This document shows positions 1 to 8,821 of a stretch of DNA of 64,000 bases, piece by piece. The translations under genes were made by a program, and so were the position numbers. The stretch comes from Kribbella sp. VKM Ac-2569 (GTDB lineage Bacteria; Actinomycetota; Actinomycetes; Propionibacteriales; Kribbellaceae): assembly GCF_004216905.1 (NCBI RefSeq), contig NZ_SGXJ01000005.1:310001-374000 (forward strand), given 5' to 3'. Positions within the stretch are counted from its first letter, which is position 1. Every line of letters begins with the position of its first letter. The notes below the pieces were generated by a model, which worked only from the letters and a program-made list of their open reading frames with translations, was not told where the DNA came from and did not search any database.

Positions 1-804
1 ATGGCGACCGGCCGGATCTCCGTGGTCGGTCGCGACGGCGTACCGCATCCGTTCGGCATCGCACCCGGCGTCTCCACCTTCGGCCTGCACGTCGACGCCG
101 TACGCAACCGAGTACTCGTCACGTACGCCGACATCGGCAACGGCGAACGGTCATCGGAAGCCACCACCTACAAGCAATCCGGCATCGCCATCTACAACCT
201 GCGCACCGGCCAACTAGAGCAGCGCGTCGATCTGAACACGCCCCGCCTGAACCCGGCCGGCGGCCACCACGGCGCCAACGACCTGGCGATCGATGCCGCA
301 GGCAACGCCTACGTCACCGACCCGGCATCCGACGCGATCTACAAGGTCACCCCGGCGGGCGTAGCAACAGTCCTGATCCGCGACGAGCGTCTACGCAGCG
401 ACACGATCGGCGCCAACGGCATCGTCTGGCACCCGGCCGGCTACCTCCTGACGGTCCGCTACGACACCGGCACCTTGTTCCGCATCTCGCCGCGTGGTGA
501 ACTGAGTGTTACTGGTCTGACCAGTGCACTGGTCGGCGGAGACGGCCTAGCGCTCAGGCCCGACGGCCGCCTGATCGCGATCACCAACAAGCTCGGTGCT
601 CCCGGCGTCGAGCAGGCGACCGTGCTGAGCAGCCGCGACAACTACCGCACCGCACAGGTCCGATCAGTCGAGCCATGGCTCGTCGCCGGTCCGACAACTG
701 CCGCAGTCACGCCGTACGGCACCTACGTTCTGAGCGGCCGGATCGACGTACTCCTCGCCGGCGGCTGGTCCGACCAGTTCACCATTCGACGGATGAGTCG
801 CTGA
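1..804 (+). CDS. SMP-30/gluconolactonase-like beta-propeller protein (5' end probably outside the window)
   Basis: The 267-aa frame is open from the first base of the window, so the true start may lie upstream; no signal peptide is visible. The protein has repeated short beta-rich blades with the motifs NDLAIDAAGNAYVTDPASD and GANGIVWHPAGYL, typical of the SMP-30/gluconolactonase/LRE beta-propeller group. These often hydrolyse sugar lactones or act as metal-dependent esterases, but no substrate can be assigned. It ends 64 bp before an RpiR regulator on the same strand. Two GntR/FadR-like palindromes lie inside the gene (511-525 and 765-777), and codons around the first (AGT GTT ACT GGT) are unlike the C-ending codons around them. 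Confidence 0.6.
   Translation: MATGRISVVGRDGVPHPFGIAPGVSTFGLHVDAVRNRVLVTYADIGNGERSSEATTYKQSGIAIYNLRTGQLEQRVDLNTPRLNPAGGHHGANDLAIDAAGNAYVTDPASDAIYKVTPAGVATVLIRDERLRSDTIGANGIVWHPAGYLLTVRYDTGTLFRISPRGELSVTGLTSALVGGDGLALRPDGRLIAITNKLGAPGVEQATVLSSRDNYRTAQVRSVEPWLVAGPTTAAVTPYGTYVLSGRIDVLLAGGWSDQFTIRRMSR
511..527. promoter_or_regulatory. Perfect 15-bp palindrome, exact copy at 9287
   Basis: ACTGGTCTGACCAGT (511-525) has 7-bp arms around one base and resembles operators of FadR-type GntR regulators. The same 17 bases including the trailing GC occur at 9287-9303. A shorter relative, CTGGTCCGACCAG, is at 765-777. It is intragenic, so an operator role is conjecture. Confidence 0.35.
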
Positions 805-868
805 CTGGCCGGAATCGGACACTGTGAATCCTTGTAATTGTGGTTGACGTGCTCTGAGAATTCTTTAC

Positions 869-1750
869 ATGAGTGCTGTCGAGTCGCCACCGCCGAGTCT
901 CGAGGCGCGGATCCACGGCCTGCTGCCGGCGCTCAGCCCGGCGCAGGCGCGGATCGCCGCCGAAGTGCTCCGCGACCCGGCGGCGGTCGCCTCGTCGACG
1001 ATCGGCCAGTTGGCGGCCCGCTGCGGTACGTCGCTGCCGAGCGTCACCCGGTTCTGCCTCGCGCTCGGTCTGTCCGGGTACGCCGAGTTGCGGCTGACGC
1101 TGGCGGCCGAAAGTGGTCGGACCAGTCCGAGCTGGGAGCGGGGGACCGGCTCAGAGGTGGGCCCGGACGACTCGCTGGACGACGTACTCCGGACCCTGCT
1201 GCGCGCCGACACCCGCGCGCTCGAGGACACCGTCGCTGCACTCGACGTCGACGCTCTCGGCCGGGCGGTCCGGGCGATCTCGGACGCGCGGCGGATCGAT
1301 CTGTACGCCGTGGCGGGGTCGGCGTCCGTCGCCGAGGACCTGCGGTTGCGGCTGCACCGGATCGGGCGCGGGGCGAGCACCTGGAGCGACGTACACACCG
1401 CGCTGGCCAGCTCCGCGTTGCTCGGCACCGGGGACGTCGCGATCGGAATCTCGCACAGCGGCGAGACGATCGAGGTACTGGAGCCGATGACCCGGTCCGG
1501 CCGGCAGGGCGCGACGACTGTTGCTATCACCAACTATCCCCGCTCGCCGCTGGCCCGGATGGCGGACATCGTTCTGGTCACCGCGGCCCGCGACGTCACG
1601 TTCCGCACCGGGGGACTGTCCGGACGGCACGCCCAGATGATCGTCCTGGACGCCCTGTATCTCGGCGTCGCCCAACGCGACTATCCCTTGGCAGAACAGG
1701 CCTTCGACGCGACTGCCGACGCAGTGTCCACGCACCGGCAACGCCCCTGA
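869..1750 (+). CDS. MurR/RpiR family transcriptional regulator
   Basis: A 293-aa protein with an N-terminal RpiR-type HTH (about residues 10-85, with STIGQLAARCGTSLPSVTRF as the recognition region) and a C-terminal SIS sugar-phosphate-binding domain (about 115-255) carrying the SIS signature GISHSGETIEV. This family usually senses phosphorylated sugars or amino sugars and controls nearby catabolic genes. The ATG at 869 begins directly at the HTH domain; the Shine-Dalgarno is weak. The exported glycoside-hydrolase-like gene follows after 43 bp, and the SMP-30-like gene precedes it, so a small carbohydrate-related operon is likely. The ligand is unknown. Confidence 0.9.
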   Translation: MSAVESPPPSLEARIHGLLPALSPAQARIAAEVLRDPAAVASSTIGQLAARCGTSLPSVTRFCLALGLSGYAELRLTLAAESGRTSPSWERGTGSEVGPDDSLDDVLRTLLRADTRALEDTVAALDVDALGRAVRAISDARRIDLYAVAGSASVAEDLRLRLHRIGRGASTWSDVHTALASSALLGTGDVAIGISHSGETIEVLEPMTRSGRQGATTVAITNYPRSPLARMADIVLVTAARDVTFRTGGLSGRHAQMIVLDALYLGVAQRDYPLAEQAFDATADAVSTHRQRP

Positions 1751-1793
1751 ACAACCCTCGCCACTCCGTTCGACCGCCTTTCGAAGGAGAGAC

Positions 1794-3167
1794 ATGCAGA
1801 GTCCGCACCAGACCCTCGGCCCGAGCCGCCGCGCCTTGCTCCTCGGCGCCGGCGCCACCGCCCTCACCGCAGCATCCGCCGCCACCACATCCGCCTCAAC
1901 GGCCTCCGCGTCAACAGCCTCGGCCGCGGTCGCCGTACCGTCGCCTGACGCGTTGCCGTTGACGGGTGGGGCCGACTTCCCGATCGGGTTGTTCTGGCCG
2001 CCGCACCCGTACGCGAGTACGGCGGAGCGGTTCGGCGAGATCAAGAACGCCGGGTTCGACTTCGTCATCTCCGGCAACTACGCCGGTGACGGCAACATCT
2101 TCCAGTACCAGCTCGGGCTCGCCCGCGACGCCGGCCTGAAGATGCTGATCTCCGACGACATCCAGATCCGCAACATGTCCCGCTGGTTCTCGATCTCTGA
2201 CACGCCGTCAGATTTCCTCAGCGTCACTCCGGCCGAGGCCAGCGCGCTCTACATCCGGGCGCGCGACGCGTACGGGCCGTACTCCTCGCTGGCCGGCTTC
2301 AACTTCTACGACGAACCCGGCGCGGGCTGGTTCGCGACGCTGGCGAAGGCACTGTCGATCTCCCGTGAGCTGGCACCGCAACTGCTGCCGTACATCAACC
2401 TGTTCCCATCGGACGACGCGTCGTACTACCGGAGCTTCGTCGACGTGGTGAAGCCGTCGCTGATCTCGTTCGACCGGTACCCGCTGCTCTCCGAAGGCCG
2501 CGAGGACGCGAACTACTTCCACAACTGGGCGATCGTCCGCGACGCCGCGCTGCACGGCGACATCCCGTCCTGGGTGTTCATCCAGACGCTTGCCTACAAC
2601 AACCATCGCGAACCGACCGCTGCCGAGCTGCTCTGGCAGGTGAACATCAGCCTCGCGTACGGCGCGAAAGGCATCCAGTACTTCACCTACTGGACGCCCG
2701 AAGCCGCCCGCGGTGAAGGCTTCGGGCCGGCGCTGATCACCGTCGACGGGGAACGGACGTCGCGGTACTACGCGGCGAAAGAGATCAACACCACCTGGCT
2801 GCACCAGGTCGGCCGCGAACTCAAGCCGCTCGTGTCCGAGACCGTAGAGCACGCCAACGAAACGCCACTGCCGAACGGGGCCGCCGGCTTCACCCCGACG
2901 AACCTGGTGTCGGGAATTACCGGCGACGCGGTCGTGGTCGGCACCTTCCGATCCCGCGACGCCGCGTCGAGCGATCGCTGGTTGCTGGTCGCCAACCGCT
3001 CGCACAGCGCGAAGACCCGGGCGCTCGTGACGGTGAACGAGCAAACGGTTGGCTCGATCGGAGTCTTCCAACCGGCCCGCCAGAAGTACACCCCACAACG
3101 TGTAGCCCCGGTCCCCATCTCCCTAGCCCCCGGCGCCGCAACTCTCCTCAAACTAACCACCAAGTAA
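1794..3167 (+). CDS. Tat-exported TIM-barrel glycoside-hydrolase-like protein
   Basis: 457 aa with a strong RBS (GAAGGAGAG) before ATG 1794. The N-terminus has a twin-arginine signal, SRRALLLGAGATALTAA (about residues 11-27), followed by an Ala/Ser/Thr-rich linker, so the product is predicted to be exported. The body looks like a (beta/alpha)8 barrel of the GH42/GH5-like superfamily: NAGFDFVISGNYAGD, a candidate acid/base Glu in NFYDEPGAG, and YGAKGIQYFTYWTPE. A C-terminal beta domain follows from about residue 350. I cannot assign a GH family or substrate. It lies just downstream of the RpiR regulator, which fits carbohydrate scavenging. Confidence 0.65.
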   Translation: MQSPHQTLGPSRRALLLGAGATALTAASAATTSASTASASTASAAVAVPSPDALPLTGGADFPIGLFWPPHPYASTAERFGEIKNAGFDFVISGNYAGDGNIFQYQLGLARDAGLKMLISDDIQIRNMSRWFSISDTPSDFLSVTPAEASALYIRARDAYGPYSSLAGFNFYDEPGAGWFATLAKALSISRELAPQLLPYINLFPSDDASYYRSFVDVVKPSLISFDRYPLLSEGREDANYFHNWAIVRDAALHGDIPSWVFIQTLAYNNHREPTAAELLWQVNISLAYGAKGIQYFTYWTPEAARGEGFGPALITVDGERTSRYYAAKEINTTWLHQVGRELKPLVSETVEHANETPLPNGAAGFTPTNLVSGITGDAVVVGTFRSRDAASSDRWLLVANRSHSAKTRALVTVNEQTVGSIGVFQPARQKYTPQRVAPVPISLAPGAATLLKLTTK

Positions 3168-3187
3168 CCCCACGTGTGGTTGTTGGG

Positions 3188-4363
3188 TTAGGTGGTTTGG
3201 CCGGTGTAGATGCCTAGGGTTCGGAAGCGGAGGGCGGGGGCTGCGTATTCCTCCAGGGCGTGGGCGGTCCAGCCGATCATGCGGGCCAGGGCGAAGAGGG
3301 CGTCGCCGGCGTCGGGGCGGAAGTTGTAGGCGTGCATGACGGCCGCGATCGCGAGGTCGCTGTTGGGGAAGGTCGGCGTACGTTCGGCGATCGCGTGGAT
3401 CGTGCTCACGATCGGGTCGTCGCCCAGGAGTTCGAGCAGTACGTCGGCGCGCGGGTCGCGGTGCTGGTAGATGCGGTGGCCGAAGCCGGGGATCGGTTCG
3501 CCGGAACGCAACTGGTCCGACAGTGCCTTCAACGGGTCGTGTTTCGCTCGGTCCAGGAACTCGTAGGCGAGGGTCGGCGCGGCGCCGTGGTACTGGCCGT
3601 CGAGTGCGCCGAGTCCTGCCGAGATCACCGCGTACAGGTTCGCGCGTGCGCTGGCTGCGACCCGGGCCGCGACGGTGGAGACTGCGAGTCCGTGGTCGGC
3701 CAGGAGGATGAGTGCGGCGTCGAGTAGCTCCGGTCGGGGTTCTGCGTCCGAGAGCTTCGGCCAGAGCTTCCCGCCCAGCGTCGTACGCGTGACGATCGGC
3801 CCCGGGAGTGCTGCGACCAACGTCCCGATCAACCTCCCGGCCGCGGCAGTCACCGACCCCGCCGACAGGTCGAACCGCAACGGATCCGCAGCCCCTAAGA
3901 CCGCCACGGCCACCCGCAACCGATCCGTCAACCGAGCCCCCGCCGGCACCACCTCCATAGCCGCCCGAGCCAGTTCCACCCCCTCCCGCTCTACCCCAAA
4001 CAAGTCCGCCTCCACCCCATCCGGATCTGTTGGGGGTTGGCCGGTCCAGAGGAGGGTGGCTACTTGGGCGAGGGTGGCAGTGGTGGCTAGGGATTGGGCG
4101 GAGTGGCCTCGGTAGTAGAGGTTGTCGTCTTGGAGGAGGGTCAGTTCGGACTCGATGCGTTCGACTACGCCGGAGTGTTCTACCGAGCGAGCGGCCAGGC
4201 GTTCGACGTCGGCGGCAGGGAAGAGGCTGCCGCGGCGGCCGCGGGCTCGGACGCTGGTGAGGAGGCCGCGGCTGACGTAGGCGTAGACCGTCGCCGGCTT
4301 CACCTGCAGACGGCGCGCCACCTCGGCGGTGGTCAGGTAATTCTCGTCACCTTCGGATGGCAT
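3188..4363 (-). CDS. Citrate synthase-like protein with N-terminal helix-turn-helix
   Basis: 391 aa. Residues about 9-60 form an excisionase/MerR-like HTH (YLTTAEVARRLQVKPATVYAYV), and the rest is a citrate synthase fold. Residues corresponding to the citrate synthase triad appear present: His in GQYHGAAPT, His in GFGHRIYQHRDPR and Asp in NSDLAIAAV. The protein could therefore be an enzyme, a metabolite-sensing DNA-binding protein, or both; such HTH-citrate synthases are annotated in actinobacteria, but I know of no settled function. It is divergent from a second citrate synthase, and the 74-bp gap between them holds a large inverted repeat (4388-4427) that could be its operator. Confidence 0.85.
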   Translation of the reverse strand: MPSEGDENYLTTAEVARRLQVKPATVYAYVSRGLLTSVRARGRRGSLFPAADVERLAARSVEHSGVVERIESELTLLQDDNLYYRGHSAQSLATTATLAQVATLLWTGQPPTDPDGVEADLFGVEREGVELARAAMEVVPAGARLTDRLRVAVAVLGAADPLRFDLSAGSVTAAAGRLIGTLVAALPGPIVTRTTLGGKLWPKLSDAEPRPELLDAALILLADHGLAVSTVAARVAASARANLYAVISAGLGALDGQYHGAAPTLAYEFLDRAKHDPLKALSDQLRSGEPIPGFGHRIYQHRDPRADVLLELLGDDPIVSTIHAIAERTPTFPNSDLAIAAVMHAYNFRPDAGDALFALARMIGWTAHALEEYAAPALRFRTLGIYTGQTT

Positions 4364-4387
4364 CCAGCGCTCCTCGGACCATTCATG

Positions 4388-4427
4388 TTGACTGGATCAA
4401 TATTGACAATCATTGATCGCCTGTCAA
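4388..4427. promoter_or_regulatory. Inverted repeat between the divergent citrate synthase genes
   Basis: The left arm TTGACTGGATCAA (4388-4400) has the reverse complement TTGATCCAGTCAA, nearly matched on the right by TTGATCGCCTGTCAA (4413-4427). The core GATCAAT/ATTGATC (4395-4401, 4412-4418) is perfect. A TTGACA (4403-4408) sits in the middle and could be a -35 box for the rightward gene. This is a candidate operator for the HTH-citrate synthase protein; binding is inferred. Confidence 0.5.
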
Positions 4428-4437
4428 CTCTGAAGAT

Positions 4438-5580
4438 ATGTCAACAACGATCAATGTTCCGCCTGGCCTGCGCAACGTCGTCGTCACCGAGACGACCCTC
4501 GGCGACGTCCGTGGTGACGAGGGTTTCTACCACTACCGCGAGTACTCGGCGATCGATCTCGCCAAGTCCAAGACCCTCGAAGACGTCTGGTACTTGATGT
4601 TCGAGGGCCACCTCCCGACCGCCGCGGAGCGCGACCGGTTCGTCGCCGAGATTGCCCCGCTGCGCGTCCTCCCCGACGAGGTCAGCGCGGTCCTCCCGGC
4701 AATCGCGACCGCCGGTACGACGTTCAACCCGCTCGCCGGTCTCCGTACCGCGCTGTCGCTCCTGGCGGCCGTCCGCGGTCTCCCGCCGCTCTGGGATGCC
4801 GACCAAGCCCGCCGCAAGGCCGATGCGATGCTGGTCTGCGCAGTGACGCCGACCATTCTCGCGGCCCTGTACCGGCTCCGCGAAGGACAGCAGCCGCTCG
4901 AGCCACGCGCCGACCTGTCGGCGGCCGAGAACTGGCTCTACCTGGTGACCGGCGCCGAACCCACCGCTGTCCACGCGACCGCGGTCGAGCACTACCTGGT
5001 CTCGACCGTCGACCACGGCTTCAACGCGTCCACCTTCACCGCCCGCGTCATCGCGTCCACTGGTGCGGACGTGGTTGCGGCCGTCGCGGGTGCGATCGGT
5101 GCGTTCTCCGGTCCGCTGCACGGCGGTGCACCGGATCGCGCACTCGCGAGCCTCGACGAGATCGGTACGCCGGACCGCATCGACGACTGGGTCCGCGCGA
5201 AGGTGTCCGCCGGCGACCGGATCATGGGGTTCGGGCACGCGGTATACCGGACCGAGGACCCGCGTTCGCTGATGCTGCGCGACATCGCCCGCGGGATCGG
5301 CGGCGAGCTCGTCGACTTCGCGACGACCGTCGAGCAGCGCATCGTCGACGTACTCGCCGAGCTGAAGCCGGGCCGCAACCTGTACGCCAACGTCGAGTTC
5401 TACGCCGGTGTCGTGATGGAGCTGTGCGGCATCCCGCGCGCCATGTTCACGCCGACGTTCGCGGTCAGCCGCATCATCGGCTGGTCCGCCAACATCCTCG
5501 AACAGTCCACCGATCCGAAGATCATTCGTCCGGCCGCGACGTACGTCGGCCCGCAGCCTCCCGCGCCCGTCCCTAGCTGA
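4438..5580 (+). CDS. Citrate synthase / 2-methylcitrate synthase family protein
   Basis: 380 aa without an HTH, a full-length small type II-like citrate synthase of the kind that condenses oxaloacetate with acetyl-CoA or propionyl-CoA. Catalytic-region motifs are GPLHGGAPDRAL and GFGHAVYRTEDPRS with their histidines. The position normally occupied by the catalytic Asp (NVDF) reads NVEFYAG, so a Glu replaces it; I recall related actinobacterial enzymes with this change but cannot verify that here. ATG 4438 follows the palindromic control region closely, so the 5' leader must be very short. The 3' end overlaps the convergent monooxygenase gene by 8 bp. Citrate versus methylcitrate specificity cannot be decided. 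Confidence 0.88.
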   Translation: MSTTINVPPGLRNVVVTETTLGDVRGDEGFYHYREYSAIDLAKSKTLEDVWYLMFEGHLPTAAERDRFVAEIAPLRVLPDEVSAVLPAIATAGTTFNPLAGLRTALSLLAAVRGLPPLWDADQARRKADAMLVCAVTPTILAALYRLREGQQPLEPRADLSAAENWLYLVTGAEPTAVHATAVEHYLVSTVDHGFNASTFTARVIASTGADVVAAVAGAIGAFSGPLHGGAPDRALASLDEIGTPDRIDDWVRAKVSAGDRIMGFGHAVYRTEDPRSLMLRDIARGIGGELVDFATTVEQRIVDVLAELKPGRNLYANVEFYAGVVMELCGIPRAMFTPTFAVSRIIGWSANILEQSTDPKIIRPAATYVGPQPPAPVPS

Positions 5581-7006
5581 ACTGCATGACGCCGTCGTCG
5601 ACGCGGTTGTAGCGGAGGGTGATGAGGTCGCGGGGGTAGTTCTGGCGGAGGCGCCAGGGGCCTTGGGTGCCTTGGCGGGGGAGGATCTGGGCGGCGCGGC
5701 GGATGTAGCCGGAGGAGAGGTCGACGACAGGGCGCGGTGGGGCGTCGTACTCGGACGGGTCGACCTCGGGGAGGCAGACGCGGGTGCCGGTTGCGGTGAG
5801 GTGGTTGAGCAGCCGGCACACGTACTGCGAGGTGAGGTCGGAGCGCAACGTCCACGAGTTGTTGGTATACCCAATGCACCAGGCGAGATTCGGTACGCCG
5901 CTCAGCATCATGCCCTTGTAGACGAACGTGTCGTGCGGCGCGACCGGCCGCTCGTCGACCGTCACCTGGATGTTGCCGAGCGCAACCATGCGGAGGCCGG
6001 TCGCGGTGACCACGAGATCGGCCTCCAGTTCGCGTCCGGACCGCAGCCGCAGCCCGGTCGGCGTGAAGCGGTCGATCTCGTCGGTCACCACCGAGGCCGA
6101 CCCGTTGTGCAGCGCCTTGAACAGGTCCGCGTCCGGTACCAGGCAGAGTCGCTGATCCCAGGGCTTGTACCGCGGCGTGAAGTGCGGATCGACCGGGATC
6201 GACTCCGGCAGTTGCTTCGCCACGGCGCTGTTCAGCAACCAGGCCGCATGCGCCGGCCACTTCCGGAACGCGTTGTAGATCGCAGTGCTCGCGACAACGT
6301 TCTTCCCACGGATCAACCGGTGCGCGAGATTCTCGGGCAGTACGGCGCGCATGCGGTCCGACAGCGCGTCGTGGGCGGGGCGAGAGGCGACGTAGCTCGG
6401 CGATCGCTGCAGCATCGTCACGTGTTCCGCCGTACCCGCCATTGCGGGCACCAGAGTCACTGCGGTCGCGCCGCTGCCGATCACCACGACGCGCTGGCCG
6501 GCGTAGTCCAACTGGTCAGGCCAGTGCTGCGGGTGCACGATCCGCCCCTGGAAATCATTCTTTCCGTCGAAGTCGACGACGTACCCCGAGTCGTAGTCGT
6601 AGTACCCGCTGCACACGTAGAGGAACGAGCAGGTGTACGCCGCGTCCGCCGTCTCCACGGTCCACAGCGCGTCCGCCGACGACCACGAGGCCCGTACGAC
6701 GCGTTGACCGAACCGGATGTGCTTGTCGATCCCGTACGTCGACGCGGTCTCGTGCAGGTAATCGAGGATCGACGGCCCGTCCGCGATCGCCTTCGCCGCC
6801 TTCCACGGGTGGAACGGGAACCCGAGCGTGAACATGTCGGAGTCCGACCGGACCCCGGGGTACCGGAACAGGTCCCAGGTACCGCCGAGCGCCTCGCGGC
6901 CCTCCAGTACGGCGTACGTGCGGTCCGGGCACCGGGTCTGGATCCGGTACGCCGCGCCGATCCCGGACAGGCCTGCGCCGACGATCAGGACGTCGAGGTG
7001 CTCCAT
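5573..7006 (-). CDS. Flavin-containing monooxygenase (Baeyer-Villiger/EthA-like)
   Basis: 477 aa from the ATG at 7006. The N-terminal FAD Rossmann motif is VLIVGAGLSGIGAAYRI, with a second nucleotide-binding motif VVVIGSGATAVTLVPAM around residue 175 for NADPH. GGTWDLFRYPGVRSDSDM matches the start of the FAD-dependent monooxygenase core seen in EthA-like enzymes and cyclohexanone monooxygenase relatives. It would oxidise ketones, sulfides or amines with O2 and NADPH; the substrate is unknown. The frame stays open upstream of 7006, but the FAD motif immediately follows this ATG, so the longer form is unlikely. It is divergent from the DGPF/ECF42 pair across 103 bp and could be a target of that sigma factor. 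Confidence 0.85.
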   Translation of the reverse strand: MEHLDVLIVGAGLSGIGAAYRIQTRCPDRTYAVLEGREALGGTWDLFRYPGVRSDSDMFTLGFPFHPWKAAKAIADGPSILDYLHETASTYGIDKHIRFGQRVVRASWSSADALWTVETADAAYTCSFLYVCSGYYDYDSGYVVDFDGKNDFQGRIVHPQHWPDQLDYAGQRVVVIGSGATAVTLVPAMAGTAEHVTMLQRSPSYVASRPAHDALSDRMRAVLPENLAHRLIRGKNVVASTAIYNAFRKWPAHAAWLLNSAVAKQLPESIPVDPHFTPRYKPWDQRLCLVPDADLFKALHNGSASVVTDEIDRFTPTGLRLRSGRELEADLVVTATGLRMVALGNIQVTVDERPVAPHDTFVYKGMMLSGVPNLAWCIGYTNNSWTLRSDLTSQYVCRLLNHLTATGTRVCLPEVDPSEYDAPPRPVVDLSSGYIRRAAQILPRQGTQGPWRLRQNYPRDLITLRYNRVDDGVMQFS

Positions 7007-7109
7007 GTACCCCACGGTAATAAAAATTCTTTCCGGGTGTTGTCGATTCCGTGTCGCGACATTCGTCAGCAAGATGTCCAAGTAGAAGACATCGACGAGG
7101 GAGCCCGAG

Positions 7110-7481
7110 ATGGCGCAGTACATGTTCCTGCTGTTCGACAGCGAGGAGTGGTACGACAACCTGACGCGCGACGAGTGGCAGCAGGCGATGAAGTTGCACG
7201 GGGAGTTCGCGGCGGCGGTGGAGAAGGCCGGGGCGCGGATCCTCGGCGGGGAGGCGCTCGAACGGTCCAGTACGGCGAGCACGGTCAAGAACCGCGAGGG
7301 GGCCGAGCCGCTGGTCACCGACGGGCCGTTCATCGAGACGCGGGAGGCGCTCGGCGGGTACTACGTGATCGAGGCGCGTGACCTCGATCAGGCACTGGAG
7401 CTGGCCAAGCTCTGCCCGTCCGGCAACATCGAGGTCCGGCCGGTGATGCCGACATCCGAGGACGCGGCGCCGCCGGCCTGA
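7110..7481 (+). CDS. YCII/DGPF-domain protein
   Basis: 123 aa with the defining signature TDGPFIETREALGGYYVIEA near residues 70-90, a small ferredoxin-like YCII-related (DGPF) fold. Such proteins are repeatedly found next to ECF42-type sigma factors, and an ECF42-like gene begins 100 bp downstream on the same strand. The biochemical role of the DGPF family is unclear; a part in sigma factor signalling has been suggested from gene neighbourhoods. The upstream sequence GAGGGAGCCCGAG supplies a plausible RBS for ATG 7110. The neighbouring divergent monooxygenase may belong to the same response. Confidence 0.88.
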   Translation: MAQYMFLLFDSEEWYDNLTRDEWQQAMKLHGEFAAAVEKAGARILGGEALERSSTASTVKNREGAEPLVTDGPFIETREALGGYYVIEARDLDQALELAKLCPSGNIEVRPVMPTSEDAAPPA

Positions 7482-7581
7482 CCGGCGACCGCGATCGGAC
7501 GATCGTCCGATCATGCCGTTCGACCCGGGTACGCCGACGCTCGATCCCGTCGGCGTACCCACGGGCAGGGGGACAGGGGAG

Positions 7582-8802
7582 ATGGTGAGCGAGGCGGTCG
7601 AGGTCGCGCGGGTGGTGGACCGGGCGCACCGGGAGAGTTGGTCGACGGTGCTGTCGTCCGTGGTCCGGCTGACACGGGACCTGGATCTCGCCGAGGACTG
7701 CACCCAGGACGCTTTCGTCCAGGCGCTGCGAACCTGGCCGGACGGCATACCGGACAATCCGGCCGGCTGGCTGACGACAGTCGCTCGGCGGCTGGCGCTG
7801 GACCGGCTGCGGCGGGAGACGAATCTCCGGCGGAAGCTGCCCCTTCTGGTAGAGCAGCCTGACGATGCTGAGCAGCCGACGGATCCGTTGCGGCTGGTGT
7901 TCACGTGCTGTCACCCGGCGTTGGCGCGGGAATCGCAAGTGGCGTTGACGTTGCGGCTGATCTGCGGATTGACCACGCGGGAGGTCGCCGCGGTGCTGCT
8001 GATCGGCGAGGCGACGGCCGCGGCGCGGATCACCCGGGCGAAGAAGAAGATCGCGGCAGCCGGGATTCCGTATCGCATCCCGGCGGATCACGAGTTGCCG
8101 GCGCGGATGGATGTGGTGCTGACCGTCGTACACCTGGTGTACACGGCGGGGTACGTCGCCACGGGGGTGGAGCTGACGCGGACCGATCTGACCGGGCGGG
8201 CGATCGAGCTGGCGCGGATGCTGGAGCGATTGATGCCGGACGAGGCTGAACCGCTAGCACTGCTAGGGCTGCTGCTGATGACCGAGGCGCGTGGTGACGC
8301 GCGGGTCAGCGCGGACGGTGAACTGGTGCTGCTGGCGGATCAGGATCGGTCGCGGTGGGACGTGAAACTGTTGGCGGAGGGCGTCTCACGGGCGACGGCG
8401 GCGTTGCAGCGGGGCAATGGGAGGTTCGCGTTGCAGGCGGCAGTTGCCGGTCTGCATGTGACGGCGCCGTCGTGGGAGAAGACGGACTGGGGGCAGGTGG
8501 TCCGGATGTACGACGCGATGATGGTGAGCTGGCCGACTCCGATCGTCGCGCTCAATCGGGTGGCCGCGCGCAGCCTGGTTCCCGGGGCTGACCTTGAGGC
8601 GGTACTGGTCGAACTGGATGCCTTGAGCAAGGAACCGGCCCTCGCGACGTACGCCTATCTTCCGGCGACCCGGGCCGATGTCCTCACCCGGCTCGACCGT
8701 CCCGGGCAAGCGGCCGAGGCCTACGAACAGGCGATCCACCTGACCGCCAACGAAACCGAACGCCGCTTCCTCACCACCCGCCTCACCAACCTCAACCGCT
8801 GA
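7582..8802 (+). CDS. ECF sigma factor of the ECF42 type with C-terminal TPR-like extension
   Basis: 406 aa. Sigma region 2 includes LAEDCTQDAFVQALRTWP and ARRLALDRLRRETN; region 4 includes LTLRLICGLTTREVAAVLLI. A roughly 200-residue C-terminal extension with helical repeats follows (ALLGLLLMTEAR, TRADVLTRLDRPGQAAEAYEQ), as expected for ECF42. I prefer ATG 7582 over the upstream ATG at 7513 because AGGGGGACAGGGGAG precedes it and the 23 extra residues are Pro/Gly-rich and lack domain character. ECF42 sigma factors usually have no anti-sigma factor; the extension is thought to control activity. It is likely co-transcribed with the DGPF gene. Confidence 0.88.
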   Translation: MVSEAVEVARVVDRAHRESWSTVLSSVVRLTRDLDLAEDCTQDAFVQALRTWPDGIPDNPAGWLTTVARRLALDRLRRETNLRRKLPLLVEQPDDAEQPTDPLRLVFTCCHPALARESQVALTLRLICGLTTREVAAVLLIGEATAAARITRAKKKIAAAGIPYRIPADHELPARMDVVLTVVHLVYTAGYVATGVELTRTDLTGRAIELARMLERLMPDEAEPLALLGLLLMTEARGDARVSADGELVLLADQDRSRWDVKLLAEGVSRATAALQRGNGRFALQAAVAGLHVTAPSWEKTDWGQVVRMYDAMMVSWPTPIVALNRVAARSLVPGADLEAVLVELDALSKEPALATYAYLPATRADVLTRLDRPGQAAEAYEQAIHLTANETERRFLTTRLTNLNR

Positions 8803-8821
8803 CGCCTCCTAGGAGGTTGAG

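Noticed and set aside
833..869. TGTAA/TTACA arms before the RpiR gene
   Set aside because: Spacer of 27 bp and 5-bp arms are too weak to call an operator.
8791..8821. CTCAACC/GGTTGAG hairpin and CCTCCTAGGAGG palindrome between sigma and MerR stops
   Set aside because: The two structures compete, one has no loop, and no T run follows, so I do not call a terminator.
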